DNA of 64,000 nt, taken from positions 1 through 64,000 of the forward strand of contig JABUMY010000019.1 of assembly GCA_013327885.1 (NCBI GenBank), given 5' to 3'. The DNA is from Flavisolibacter longurius (lineage in GTDB: Bacteria > Bacteroidota > Bacteroidia > Chitinophagales > Chitinophagaceae). This document shows positions 45,335-54,287 of this stretch, piece after piece; the first letter of the stretch is position 1; each line of letters starts with the position of its first letter. A model generated the notes under the pieces. The model was given only the letters and a program-made list of their open reading frames with translations, was not told the origin of the DNA and ran no database searches. Position numbers and translations under genes: made by a program.

Positions 45335-46024
45335 TCAGCGCTCTTTTAAAATATAGCCCATTCCCACCTGGGTTTGGATCAGCTTTTTGTCAAACGGCTT
45401 GTCTACCTTGTTCCGAAGATAATTGATATACACATCGATGACATTGGTGTTGGTGTCAAAATCAATGTCCCACACATTAATGGCAATATCAGCTCGGGAG
45501 ACAACGCGGTTCTTGTTGCGCAGCAGGTACTCCAGTAACTGGAACTCTTTTGCGGTAAGGTTGATGGTTTTTCCGGCCCGTCTTACTTCCTTGCTGTCAA
45601 GGTTCATTTCCAGGTCGCCGGCTATCAGCAAAGTGCCAACCGGGATGTGCTGGTTCATGGTACGCTTGAGCAATACGCGTATTTTCATCACCAGTTCCTT
45701 AAAGGCAAAAGGCTTGATGATGTAGTCATCGGCGCCGGCATCGTACCCTTCAATTTTGTTTTCCAATGAGTTCAACGCCGTGAGCATGATGATGGGAACA
45801 CCGGTATCCCGGGCCCGTATATGCTTACAGAGTTCATAGCCATTCATCCCGGGCAGGTTCAGGTCAAGAATTACCAGGTTGTAAGGTTGCTGTTGAAACA
45901 ATCGCCAACCAATGGAGCCATCATAGGCCACATCTACCTGGTAACCGTTCTCGGTAAGGCCAAGCTTTAATGTGTCGGCAATCTTTTGTTCATCTTCTAC
46001 CAAAAGGAGTCTACGTTCTTCCAT
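45335..46024 (-). CDS. OmpR-family response regulator
   Basis: A 229-residue regulator: receiver (1-118) with VEDEQK, the acceptor Asp in LVILDLNLPG (about 53) and KPFAFKELV, then a winged-helix DNA-binding domain (128-228, LTAKEFQLLEYLLRNKNRVVSRADI, TNVIDVYINYLRNKVD). It forms an operon with the downstream kinase and should bind direct repeats near its targets, which cannot be identified here. Confidence 0.94.
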   Translation of the reverse strand: MEERRLLLVEDEQKIADTLKLGLTENGYQVDVAYDGSIGWRLFQQQPYNLVILDLNLPGMNGYELCKHIRARDTGVPIIMLTALNSLENKIEGYDAGADDYIIKPFAFKELVMKIRVLLKRTMNQHIPVGTLLIAGDLEMNLDSKEVRRAGKTINLTAKEFQLLEYLLRNKNRVVSRADIAINVWDIDFDTNTNVIDVYINYLRNKVDKPFDKKLIQTQVGMGYILKER

Positions 46025-46341
46025 TATTTATTCAAAATGTTTCGTTGCAAAGACAGCAAATTTTTATCTGCACGCCGTAAAGGTATTCTGTTTTAATGCG
46101 ATTCTAATTCCAGATTAAGAGAAGCCTAATGACTGCCGTTTAGTTTTGAGCTCATTGAAGGCATAATCAGTTCTGCCAGGTTGCTGGCAGCTAGAAGAAA
46201 AAAGCCAGGGTTCAAAATACGACGCTAACGATCTCTACTCTTTCTTTCATTTTGAATATTGGCTTTTTTCTTTTTCTTTTTTGCGCAGGAAGTTGTCCTT
46301 TCTGCATGACCAGCACATTCTTAAACCCCTAAAAAAGATCT
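46025..46341. other. 317-bp region between divergent regulator and TPR genes
   Basis: No gene is visible. A perfect 7-bp hairpin CTGCCAG-gttg-CTGGCAG lies at 46173-46190; it has no T tail and could be an operator or an mRNA structure. TGTCTTTG on the minus strand about 30 bp before the regulator start is a one-mismatch -7 candidate. Confidence 0.4.
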
Positions 46342-47961
46342 ATGAAGAAATTCCTCCTTGTTACCTGTTTTGTTTGGCCCACTTCGGCACTGTTAGCGCA
46401 GTCGGTGGAAGAAGCGCAAAAGCATCTTTATTACCAACGCTATTACAGTGCTGCCAATAGTTTTCAAACCCTGTTAAAAGATGATCCAAAGAATGACGAA
46501 GCCCTCTATGGCTTGGTAAAATCTTACCTGTCGGTAGATGAATTGGAAAAGGCAAAAGAAGCCTTGCAGACAGCGCCTGAGGCCGTGCAGGACGATCCTT
46601 ATTATTACGTGGCCAAAGGCGAAGTGCTCCTGGCAGAAAATCAGTTGCAGCAAGCCGCGCCGCTTTTTGAAAAAGCGCTGGACGAAACCAAAAATAAAGA
46701 TGCAGGCGTTATGCTGGCCATTGCCGATGCGCACAACGATGCACCGGGTGGCAATGCCACCTATGCCGTGGAATTATTGAAAAAAGCCATAGAACGCAAA
46801 AGCGAGGACCCTGCCATTTATGTGGCCTTAGGCGATGCTTACCGCAAGCAAAACAACAGTTCGGAAGGGTACAAAGCCTACCGCGAAGCGCTGAACCTGA
46901 ATGCGAATTATGCACCGGCGCTGTACAATATGGGCGATATCTTCCTGTCGCAAAAGAACCGCGAAATGTACCTGAATTATTTTGATCGTGCCGTGAAGGC
47001 CGATCCCGGGTATGCGCCGGCGCTTTACCGGTTGTACCTGTACAACTTCAGTTACAACCCCGAAAAAGCAATGGAATATTACCAGCAATACATGGCCAAT
47101 GCCGACAAAGGTTTGCAGAACGATTACGACATGGCTGATCTGAATTACCTCAACAAAGATTACAAAGCTGCCATCGAAAAGGCCAAGAGCATTCTGGCAG
47201 CCCAGGGCGAAAAAACAAAGCCACGGTTATATAAATTGATTGGCTACAGCCAGGCAGCACTGGCTGATTCGGCTGCCGCGTTGCAAAGCCTGCACCGGTA
47301 TTTTTCGGCGGAAAGCGACAGCAACGTGATTGCGAAAGACTACGAGATGTTGGCAACCCTGTATGCTGCGCAAAACAAAACGGATTCGGCTGCTTTTGCG
47401 TTTACGAAGGCTGCAACCCTGGTGCAGGATTCTGCTGAGGCCTATCCCTATTACAAAAACCTTGTGGACATGTACAAGGCTGAAAAAGATTTTTCAAAAG
47501 AAGCCAAATGGGCCGGGATGTTTTATACAGGTAATGCCAAAGCAAGCAACGTTGACCTGTTTAACTGGGCGCTGGCACATTACCGAGCCGAAGAATATGC
47601 AGCGGCTGATACCGTGTTTGGTCTTTATGTACAAAAATATCCCGAACAAAGCTTTGGTTACTATTGGCAGGCGCGGACCAATGCCGCCCTTGACACGGGA
47701 ATGAAGGAGGGACTGGCGATACCGCATTACCAAAAACTGGTGGAAATGCTGGCGAAAGAAGAACCAACAGAAAGCAATAAAAAATGGATGGTGGAAGCGT
47801 ATAATTATATGGCCGCTTACGAAACCAACACCACCAAAAATTACGATGCAGCCATTAACTATTTTGACAAAGTTATTGAGCTGAACCCGGATGACGCGGA
47901 TGCTAAAAAATACAAGGCTATGCTGGAAAAGACAGCAGCGTCGGGCAGCGGTGGCCGGTAA
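46342..47961 (+). CDS. Secreted tetratricopeptide-repeat protein
   Basis: A 539-residue protein with signal peptide MKKFLLVTCFVWPTSALLAQ followed by about a dozen TPR-like helix pairs over residues 24-530 (for example DDPKNDEALYGLVKSYLS, NYAPALYNMGDIFLSQ, YDAAINYFDKVIELNPDDADAKKYKAML). TPR arrays mediate protein-protein contacts; periplasmic ones in Bacteroidota often serve envelope or secretion complexes. No enzymatic domain is seen. Monocistronic with a terminator. Confidence 0.88.
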   Translation: MKKFLLVTCFVWPTSALLAQSVEEAQKHLYYQRYYSAANSFQTLLKDDPKNDEALYGLVKSYLSVDELEKAKEALQTAPEAVQDDPYYYVAKGEVLLAENQLQQAAPLFEKALDETKNKDAGVMLAIADAHNDAPGGNATYAVELLKKAIERKSEDPAIYVALGDAYRKQNNSSEGYKAYREALNLNANYAPALYNMGDIFLSQKNREMYLNYFDRAVKADPGYAPALYRLYLYNFSYNPEKAMEYYQQYMANADKGLQNDYDMADLNYLNKDYKAAIEKAKSILAAQGEKTKPRLYKLIGYSQAALADSAAALQSLHRYFSAESDSNVIAKDYEMLATLYAAQNKTDSAAFAFTKAATLVQDSAEAYPYYKNLVDMYKAEKDFSKEAKWAGMFYTGNAKASNVDLFNWALAHYRAEEYAAADTVFGLYVQKYPEQSFGYYWQARTNAALDTGMKEGLAIPHYQKLVEMLAKEEPTESNKKWMVEAYNYMAAYETNTTKNYDAAINYFDKVIELNPDDADAKKYKAMLEKTAASGSGGR

Positions 47962-47993
47962 AAAAAGTTTTTCATAGGTTGAGGGTTTTCTAG

Positions 47994-48023
47994 GGCCTGC
48001 CGTTTTTGGCAGGCCTTCTTTTT
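47994..48023 (+). terminator. Terminator after the TPR gene
   Basis: Stem GGCCTGCC / GGCAGGCC with a six-base loop GTTTTT, followed by TTCTTTTT. Confidence 0.92.
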
Positions 48024-48126
48024 AATACTAATTTTTCTTTTCTTTTAACAACCTGCTATAAAACTTTGGTGCTTTATTTTCTTCTTACACTGCATCAATT
48101 AAAACACAATCACTAAACACAATCAT

Positions 48127-48735
48127 ATGAAAAGATTTATACCCATTCTTCCCCTTGCCTTTTTGATCACTGCCTGTACCAGCAGCCCGGAGAAAAGCGA
48201 AACGCAAACCCTGCAATCGGTACAACAAAATGCAGCCAGCATTGATACAGCCGGACTGGCACAGTTCCAGGCCTGGAAAGCACAGAACGAACTGGCGGCC
48301 GCCGCTCCTGTTCAGCAGGTGCAGCAGCCAGAAGAGCAAGTGAAATCGGTAAAGGTGATCCGCGAGATTCGTGTACCGCAACCGGCACCTACCGTACGCA
48401 AGCCTGTTAAGCAACAACAGCCTTCACCCGCACCCCAACAGCAGGCCCCACAGCCTGAGCCTGAGGTAACACCTTCGGCCGGTAACGGCGATGTTGCGTC
48501 CAACACCGGTTCCGGTACGGTTGGCGAAGGCTCACAGTCGCAGGAAGGCGCCAAAGAAGGCGGTTGGAATAATTCTAAAAAAGGTGCAGTCATTGGTGCT
48601 GCCGGTGGTGCAGTGATCGGTGCCGTTATCAACAAAAAGAACCGTGCGGTTGGTGCTGTTATCGGTGGTGTACTGGGTGGTGCAGCCGGTTATGGCCTTG
48701 GTAAGAACAAAGACAACAAAGAAGCAAAACAGTAA
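48127..48735 (+). CDS. Glycine-zipper lipoprotein
   Basis: A 202-residue protein with lipobox FLITAC (Cys18). Residues 55-125 are Gln/Pro-rich and probably disordered (KQQQPSPAPQQQAPQPEPE). Residues 155-190 form a glycine zipper (AVIGAAGGAVIGAVI, AVGAVIGGVLGGAAGYGLG), as in the YMGG/2TM-zipper domains of SlyB/Pcp-type lipoproteins that insert in membranes. It may stabilise the outer membrane. Stand-alone with its own terminator. Confidence 0.85.
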   Translation: MKRFIPILPLAFLITACTSSPEKSETQTLQSVQQNAASIDTAGLAQFQAWKAQNELAAAAPVQQVQQPEEQVKSVKVIREIRVPQPAPTVRKPVKQQQPSPAPQQQAPQPEPEVTPSAGNGDVASNTGSGTVGEGSQSQEGAKEGGWNNSKKGAVIGAAGGAVIGAVINKKNRAVGAVIGGVLGGAAGYGLGKNKDNKEAKQ

Positions 48736-48755
48736 ATGATTTGCTGAAAGAGATA

Positions 48756-48785
48756 AGAGCCTGCAGTTTGCAGGCTCTTTTTTTA
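48756..48785 (+). terminator. Terminator after the glycine-zipper lipoprotein
   Basis: Perfect 10-bp stem AGAGCCTGCA / TGCAGGCTCT with a three-base loop and a T run. Confidence 0.93.
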
Positions 48786-48943
48786 TGCCGTATTTGTTGT
48801 GAAGTTTTGGCTGAAGAAAATTAGGCCTTTAAGTGATATTGCCGTTGGAAGCTATTCCTGAAATCATTGTATCTTGACGGCTCTTTTGATGCATTCTACC
48901 AAGGACAAAATTTTAGGAACAGGACTTTCAAAAACAGAATAAC

Positions 48944-49774
48944 ATGCAACGAAAAAACAGGCTTCTTTGTTTGATTGATTTTTCCGAATTCACCGAAACA
49001 ACGCTCCGGCATGCCAAAAGCTTTAGTGGTTGCCTGGATGCCGAATTGGTCCTTATCCACCAATTGGCGCCGATCGTTCCCTCCCGTGCCAGTGAAAGCT
49101 TGCGGGAGCAAGTATACAAGAGTGAAGAAGAAGATGCTTATGAACGCCTGACGAAGCTGGCCGGTCCCCTGTTTGACACTTTACCGAAAATGGTTGCCAG
49201 TGAAAAGGATTTTTCTGAAGTGCTGCAAGGCCTGAAAGCGCCTGACTATTTTGACTGGCTTTTTCTTGGGTTAAAAGGCACATCGTTTATTGAACAGATT
49301 TTCTTAGGCAGCAAAGCTGCTGAAGTGTTGAACCAAACTGATTTTGTTTCCGTAGCTGTTCCGCTCAGCAAAGAGGTTTGCAACCCAAAAGAACTGGTGG
49401 TAGCGGTTGACCCCGAGACAAGTTTTGACCCAAGCCATCTCTTGGAGATGCTGCCGCAAATTCCGGGTGGTGTAGCCAGGATCACGTTTCTTTCCATCAC
49501 CTCCAGTGAGCGATCCGATGCAGATGTGCAGGCGTCGCTTTCCAGCCTCGCAGCAGCTTGTTCGGCCTATACAACCGACACGGTTATTTTCAACACCGGC
49601 GAAGAGATCAAAGAGATCGAGCGTTTTATGAGCGATAAAGAAGATTGCTTTTTGGTATTGCAGGCGGGTGACCCGGACACACATGATTTCATCTTCAACC
49701 GTGGCCTGGTAAACGAACTGGTTTACAAATCCATCGTTCCTATGATCGTTTTGCCCCGCAAGACAAAGGGATAA
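48944..49774 (+). CDS. Tandem universal stress protein
   Basis: A 276-residue protein with two UspA-like halves (1-142 and 147-272). The first half has LCLIDFSEFTETTLRHA and the ATP-binding pattern G-2x-G-9x-G-S in GLKGTSFIEQIFLGS. The second half (ELVVAVDPETSFDPSHLLEM to YKSIVPMIVLPR) lacks that motif, so only one half is likely to bind nucleotide. A TTG plus TATCTTGA pair upstream (about 48844-48876) is a possible promoter. Convergent with the luciferase-like oxidoreductase gene. Confidence 0.88.
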   Translation: MQRKNRLLCLIDFSEFTETTLRHAKSFSGCLDAELVLIHQLAPIVPSRASESLREQVYKSEEEDAYERLTKLAGPLFDTLPKMVASEKDFSEVLQGLKAPDYFDWLFLGLKGTSFIEQIFLGSKAAEVLNQTDFVSVAVPLSKEVCNPKELVVAVDPETSFDPSHLLEMLPQIPGGVARITFLSITSSERSDADVQASLSSLAAACSAYTTDTVIFNTGEEIKEIERFMSDKEDCFLVLQAGDPDTHDFIFNRGLVNELVYKSIVPMIVLPRKTKG

Positions 49775-49891
49775 ACGACTGACGAGAAACGAAAAACGTC
49801 AGCCAAGAAACGTGATACGAGAAACGAACGTCAAGGGAAGAGCATCGAACCTCTAACCTCGAACTTAGAACATATAACCTCAAACAAAAAA

Positions 49892-49935
49892 TAGTGAATG
49901 GTGAGCCCGAATCGACCCAAACTCACCACTCACTA
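49892..49935. repeat. Hairpin of GTGAG/CTCAC units overlapping a stop codon
   Basis: TAGTGA-TGGTGAG (49892-49905) is complementary to CTCACCA-TCACTA (49922-49935) with one mismatch. The TAG stop codon of the minus-strand oxidoreductase (49933-49935) is part of the second arm. Upstream, 49785-49890 holds other degenerate short-period motifs (ACGAGAAACG, AACCTCTAACCTCGAAC). Confidence 0.8.
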
Positions 49936-50961
49936 CCGCAGTGCTTCTCTTACTTTCGGTGCGATCACGGTTCCAAATATTTCAATTGATTTCATCAGGG
50001 CTGCGTGTGGTGGGCCGCCAACATCCATGTGTGCAGAGAATCTTGTCAGGCCGAACATTTCATGCAGGTGCAGGATCTTGTCGATCGCTTCCTGCGCATC
50101 GCCAATCAGCAGGTGCCCCTGCGGCCCGCGGCCCGCTTCAAACTGCTGTTTCTGATAGGGCGGCCAGCCACGCTGCCGGCCAATCCGGTTCATTTGTGCT
50201 GCATACAGCGGGAAATAATCATTAGCTGTTTGCTGGCTGTTCTCACCAAAAAATGAATGCATGTGCACACCTACCTGCAGGTTCTCCGGCTTGTGTTCAA
50301 AATGCGTATAAGCCTTGCGGTAATAATCGAAGAGGGGCTGGAAATGCGCCGGGTTGCCGCCAATGATGGCAAAGATAACGGGCAGGCCAAACCGCCCGGC
50401 ACGCAACACCGACTCTGGTGTACCGCCTACGGCTACCCAAACATCAAGGTTATCATTCACGGCCCTGGGCAGCACTTCCTGGTTCACCAGTTCCGGACGA
50501 AAACGGCCTTTCCAGCTAATGCGTTTTTGTTTATTGATCTGTAGCAGAAGATCCAGCTTTTCTTCAAATAGCTCATCATAATGCGCCATGTCAAAGCCAT
50601 ATAGCGGGAAGGATTCGGTAAAGCTCCCGCGACCCACCACTAATTCGGCTCGTCCGCCGGAGATCAGGTCCATCGTGGCAAAACTTTGGTAAAGCCGCAC
50701 AGGGTCCGATGAGCTGAGCACTGATACGGCGCTACCCAGTCGTATATTTTTTGTGACCGTGGAGGCAGCCGCCAGCACAATCTCGGGTGTGGCAACGGCA
50801 TAATCGGGGCGGTGGTGTTCGCCAATGCCAAAAAAATCCAGTCCCACTTCATCCATTAATTTGATCTCTTCGATCAGCTCCTGCAGCCGTTGCTGCGTAG
50901 GCTGCGCTTCTCCTTTGCTGTTGATCGAAATATCGCCAAACATACCGACTCCTAGTTCCAT
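49933..50961 (-). CDS. LLM class flavin-dependent oxidoreductase
   Basis: A 342-residue luciferase-like monooxygenase fold protein. It begins MELGVGMFGDISI and has MDEVGLDFFGIGEHHRPDYAVATPEIVLAAAS, LGSAVSVLSSSDPVRLYQSFATMDLISGGRAELVVGRGSF. These enzymes use FMNH2 or F420; FMN is likely in Bacteroidota. The substrate is unknown. ATG 50961 is chosen over 51051. It is divergent from the quinone-oxidoreductase-like gene. Confidence 0.92.
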   Translation of the reverse strand: MELGVGMFGDISINSKGEAQPTQQRLQELIEEIKLMDEVGLDFFGIGEHHRPDYAVATPEIVLAAASTVTKNIRLGSAVSVLSSSDPVRLYQSFATMDLISGGRAELVVGRGSFTESFPLYGFDMAHYDELFEEKLDLLLQINKQKRISWKGRFRPELVNQEVLPRAVNDNLDVWVAVGGTPESVLRAGRFGLPVIFAIIGGNPAHFQPLFDYYRKAYTHFEHKPENLQVGVHMHSFFGENSQQTANDYFPLYAAQMNRIGRQRGWPPYQKQQFEAGRGPQGHLLIGDAQEAIDKILHLHEMFGLTRFSAHMDVGGPPHAALMKSIEIFGTVIAPKVREALR

Positions 50962-51143
50962 TACAATCTGTTTAGATACAAAGGTAATGGCGAATACAGG
51001 TTGTTTGTGGGTTGCAAGGTCCGGACCGGAAAAGGGACTGTGTTGACGCACACAAGATGCTATCTATGATGCGATGATGCGTTACCCATTCACGCATGCT
51101 GCACTTGCTTTCTCTACAAGTGTTCTGCCTGGAACCGATTGCA

Positions 51144-51151
51144 TAGCTTTG
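51144..51151 (+). promoter_or_regulatory. Predicted -7 element for the MDR oxidoreductase gene
   Basis: TAGCTTTG is an exact TAnnTTTG match, 73 bp upstream of ATG 51224. No well-spaced TTG is seen. Confidence 0.45.
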
Positions 51152-51223
51152 CATTTTTGATCAACAAAAATTTGCAGGAAGCAAGTGTCCTGCGCAACTT
51201 TTGTCAACTGAAATTTACCACCC

Positions 51224-52255
51224 ATGGAGAGACAGGTTTACCGCATGGCAAAGACCGGATCGATTGCTGACTTAAAACTGGAGAAGCAGGAATTGCAGGA
51301 GCCGGGACCGGACGAGGTAACGGTTGCCGTCAGGGCCATCGGGCTCAATTTTGCCGATGTATTTGCCATGCAGGGTCTGTACAAAGCCGCACCGAAAATG
51401 GATTTTATTCCCGGGTTGGAGTTTGCAGGAGAGATCATTGCAGTAGGCGAAGGCGTAACGGAATGGAAAGTGGGAGACAGGGTGATGGGCGCCACCAAAT
51501 TTGGTGGCTACGTTACCCATCTGAACAGCCACCGGCGATATGTTCTGCCGCTTCCGGCCGAATGGAGCTTTGCGCAGGGTGCCGGCTTCCTGGTGCAAGG
51601 ACTAACGGCTTGGTATGCCCTAAAAGAATTAGGCAACCTGCAGAAAGGATCAACGGTTTTGATCCACAGCGCTGCAGGTGGCGTTGGCATTCTGGCCAAC
51701 CGCATTTGCAAAGCTTTCAATGCGTACATTATTGGTACGGTAGGCTCTGCAAAAAAGGTAAGTTTTCTGCAAGCGGAAGAAGCGTATGATGAGGTTATTG
51801 TACGCGACAAAAACTTTTATGATAAACTGCAAAAAGCGCTTGGCAACCGGCCGCTCAACCTGGTAATGGAATGCATTGGGGGGGGAATTTTAATGGATGG
51901 CTGGAAGGCAATGGCGCCAATGGGACGCATGGTCGTTTACGGCAGCGCCAGCTTTGCCACACACGGATCAAAACCCAATTATGCAAAGATGCTTTGGCAT
52001 TATGTAAAGCGGCCAAAGATCGATCCGTTAATCATGCCGACCCAGAATAAATCCCTGATGGGTTTCAACCTTATTTACCTGTACGAGCAAACGGACCTCA
52101 TGCACCAGATGCTGCAGGAACTGCAGGCACTAAACCTGAAACCACAGCATATCGGTCACGAGTTTAGTTTTGAAAACCTGCCGGCAGCCGTTCGCTTGTT
52201 TCAACGCGGCGAAACCGTTGGTAAAGTGGTGGTGGAAGTGGAGTCTGATAAGTAA
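51224..52255 (+). CDS. Medium-chain dehydrogenase/reductase, VAT1/quinone oxidoreductase-like
   Basis: A 343-residue MDR protein. N-terminal catalytic domain (ALGL-type: RAIGLNFADVFAMQGLY, FIPGLEFAGEIIAVGEGV), then a Rossmann domain with VLIHSAAGGVGILANRICK. The structural and catalytic zinc ligands of alcohol dehydrogenases are absent, which fits the zinc-independent NADPH:quinone reductase/VAT1 branch. The late NLIYLYEQTDLMHQML stretch supports VAT1-like. Physiological substrate unknown. Confidence 0.92.
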   Translation: MERQVYRMAKTGSIADLKLEKQELQEPGPDEVTVAVRAIGLNFADVFAMQGLYKAAPKMDFIPGLEFAGEIIAVGEGVTEWKVGDRVMGATKFGGYVTHLNSHRRYVLPLPAEWSFAQGAGFLVQGLTAWYALKELGNLQKGSTVLIHSAAGGVGILANRICKAFNAYIIGTVGSAKKVSFLQAEEAYDEVIVRDKNFYDKLQKALGNRPLNLVMECIGGGILMDGWKAMAPMGRMVVYGSASFATHGSKPNYAKMLWHYVKRPKIDPLIMPTQNKSLMGFNLIYLYEQTDLMHQMLQELQALNLKPQHIGHEFSFENLPAAVRLFQRGETVGKVVVEVESDK

Positions 52256-52355
52256 GAAGCCGTTTGCCGTTCCGTTTTCTAACGGATCGTTTGTGTGATC
52301 GAAACTATTTTGATTGGTTAGGCAATAAATTGTTTTATAAAACGTGTTAATCCGG

Positions 52356-52946
52356 CTATTTGTTTTTCGTATCTGCCGGTTTTCGTTTTCCTTTTGCCGC
52401 TTCTGACGTCACCAGTGCTTCCCGGATGCGGTTGTTCCAGGCGTTTTGTGCAGCCGCGTCTCTTCCGTTTTTCGTTTCGGCATCGTATTCCTTTTGCATA
52501 GCTTCCAGGTTTGTCAACCATTTATCTACCGTTTCGTGCAACAGCGGCGACTTTATTGAAAAAATCTTTAACTGGTTTAATTCCGCTTCCAACGCCCTGG
52601 CACAAATTTCGGCAATGTCAAAATGCCGCTGTTCGTGCTGAAGGATAGGCTCAATGGCAAAACCGGCTCCAACCCACGAAGCTTTTTGGTCCATCACCGC
52701 ATACGTTTTGAACCGTATTCTTCCTGTCCAGATGCTGGTCTTCGCTGCTTGGACATAAATGGTGGTGGCGATCATCGCCGCAGAAGTATCGTTCGTAGGC
52801 TCTCCCCGAAAAACCTCCCAGCCGATCTGCGGTTGGTAGCGAAAAAGGCTGTCCGTTGTTTGCGCAGCGAGTGTGCAACACATGAAAAGAAAGATGGCTA
52901 CTATAACAAAAGCATTCCTATATAAGCACAGTTTCGGTTTCTGCAT
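52356..52946 (-). CDS. DUF922 family secreted protein (putative zinc-dependent protease)
   Basis: A 196-residue protein from ATG 52946 (ATG 52967 is possible). A signal peptide ends near CCTLAAQ. The core is IGWEVFRGEPTNDTSAAMIAT, then RFKTYAVMDQKASWVG and ILQHEQRHFDIAEICARALE, in which HEQRH is the HExxH-like metal site of the family. It ends in a basic Lys-rich tail. Proteolytic activity is predicted for the family, not proven. It is downstream of the WG-repeat gene on the same strand. Confidence 0.85.
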   Translation of the reverse strand: MQKPKLCLYRNAFVIVAIFLFMCCTLAAQTTDSLFRYQPQIGWEVFRGEPTNDTSAAMIATTIYVQAAKTSIWTGRIRFKTYAVMDQKASWVGAGFAIEPILQHEQRHFDIAEICARALEAELNQLKIFSIKSPLLHETVDKWLTNLEAMQKEYDAETKNGRDAAAQNAWNNRIREALVTSEAAKGKRKPADTKNK

Positions 52947-52998
52947 TTGTACGTTTTCAGGAGGCAAAATATTCGTTTCTTATCTATCCTACGGTAAA

Positions 52999-54132
52999 CT
53001 ATTTTGGTAATGTAACGCTGATCAACCGGTACCCATTTTCTGTGCGCAGAAACGCAAAGCTCTCCTGAAAATCTATTTCGTAGCTGGCTGTATCGGCAGC
53101 AACCGTTTGCTGTGTTTTTTTGTACGTAGTGAGCAGTACATTGTACATGGGGAAACGATCACTGTTGGGCTGACCACAGGCATTCATGTATTTTTTATAC
53201 AGTGGTTTATTGTAGATCATGTCGTTGAAGAGTTGGGAGTTAATTGATATTTCCCGGTGTCGCCTGGTGTCAAAAGTTGCCAGCGCTAACGCTCCCGGGT
53301 AGGTACGTAGAAAAGCATTTTTCTCCAGGGCTACCCAACCATCTGCATCGGTCCAAAATGTGATCTCGTCAAAAAGAAAAGGGAGGAGAGAATCCCTGCT
53401 GGCACCAGCCGCCGGTAGAAAATAGTTTGTAAACCATTTTTTAAACTCCTTGTCGAAATCAACAAACGAAAAACTTGTGTTGTTCCGGCCTTGCAACGTA
53501 ATGAAAAGGCTGGTGTCGACAAAAGCATCGTTGATGCGTTTCGAATACCAGTCAACTGAATAAAGATCATTTTCCAGGCTGTCAACGAGTACATCGTCCT
53601 TTTCATTGATAAGAATGCGTTCACCGCCTGTCCAACTTAAATGCTCACAATTGGTTGTGTCCTTTGTTCTGTCGGCGCATTGTCGCCTGGCGTTTTGCAA
53701 GGCTATTGCCATCCCGTTTCGAAACGGGGTTACATAATTGTATTTCGCCGGAATGATTGGCCTGCCATCTTTGTTTAAAAAGCCCATGCGGTCTTTCTTC
53801 CAATCTTTGAAGATGATTTTTTCTTCGCTTTCGCAATCAAACGTGAAATCCACCATGTAAACGCTGTCCCTGGCTACTTTCCGGCCGTCTTTTAAAAGGT
53901 AGTAGTAGGTTTCAACATTATTGATTGTTTCTGACACAGCAATAATGTTGAAAAAAGAATCCGTTCTGCTAAAACCGCTAAACGTGGGTGGGATTCTTAC
54001 ATTGCCCTGCAGATCCCTATAACCCGATTTTTCCGTAGTGGAATCAAAAAAATAGATCCAGGGACTATTGGATTGCGCAGCTGAAAAAAGGACGGATAGA
54101 AAGAAAAGTAGAAAAGCAGCCGATTGTTTCAT
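52999..54132 (-). CDS. Secreted WG-repeat-containing protein
   Basis: A 377-residue protein with signal peptide MKQSAAFLLFFLSVLFSAAQ. It has WG-like repeats, clearest at about 130-155 (MGFLNKDGRPIIPAKYNYVTPF) and 37-50 (GYRDLQGNVRIPPTF). The C-terminal 150 residues contain no recognised domain. WG proteins in Bacteroidota are usually of unknown function and thought to bind ligands. Together with DUF922 downstream it may form an operon (32-53 bp gap). Confidence 0.8.
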   Translation of the reverse strand: MKQSAAFLLFFLSVLFSAAQSNSPWIYFFDSTTEKSGYRDLQGNVRIPPTFSGFSRTDSFFNIIAVSETINNVETYYYLLKDGRKVARDSVYMVDFTFDCESEEKIIFKDWKKDRMGFLNKDGRPIIPAKYNYVTPFRNGMAIALQNARRQCADRTKDTTNCEHLSWTGGERILINEKDDVLVDSLENDLYSVDWYSKRINDAFVDTSLFITLQGRNNTSFSFVDFDKEFKKWFTNYFLPAAGASRDSLLPFLFDEITFWTDADGWVALEKNAFLRTYPGALALATFDTRRHREISINSQLFNDMIYNKPLYKKYMNACGQPNSDRFPMYNVLLTTYKKTQQTVAADTASYEIDFQESFAFLRTENGYRLISVTLPK

Positions 54133-54287
54133 CTAATTGGCATTTGGCGTTGTTTGCCGGTCAACAGGCATTAAATATAAACCTGAATTTGTCTTTTGCC
54201 ATACAAAGCAAACAAGGCAAATGCCCAGCGAACGTTAGTGCCAGTTCTCTGATCCGAGAGATTAGAGCGAAAAGACGCTTTTAAAAG

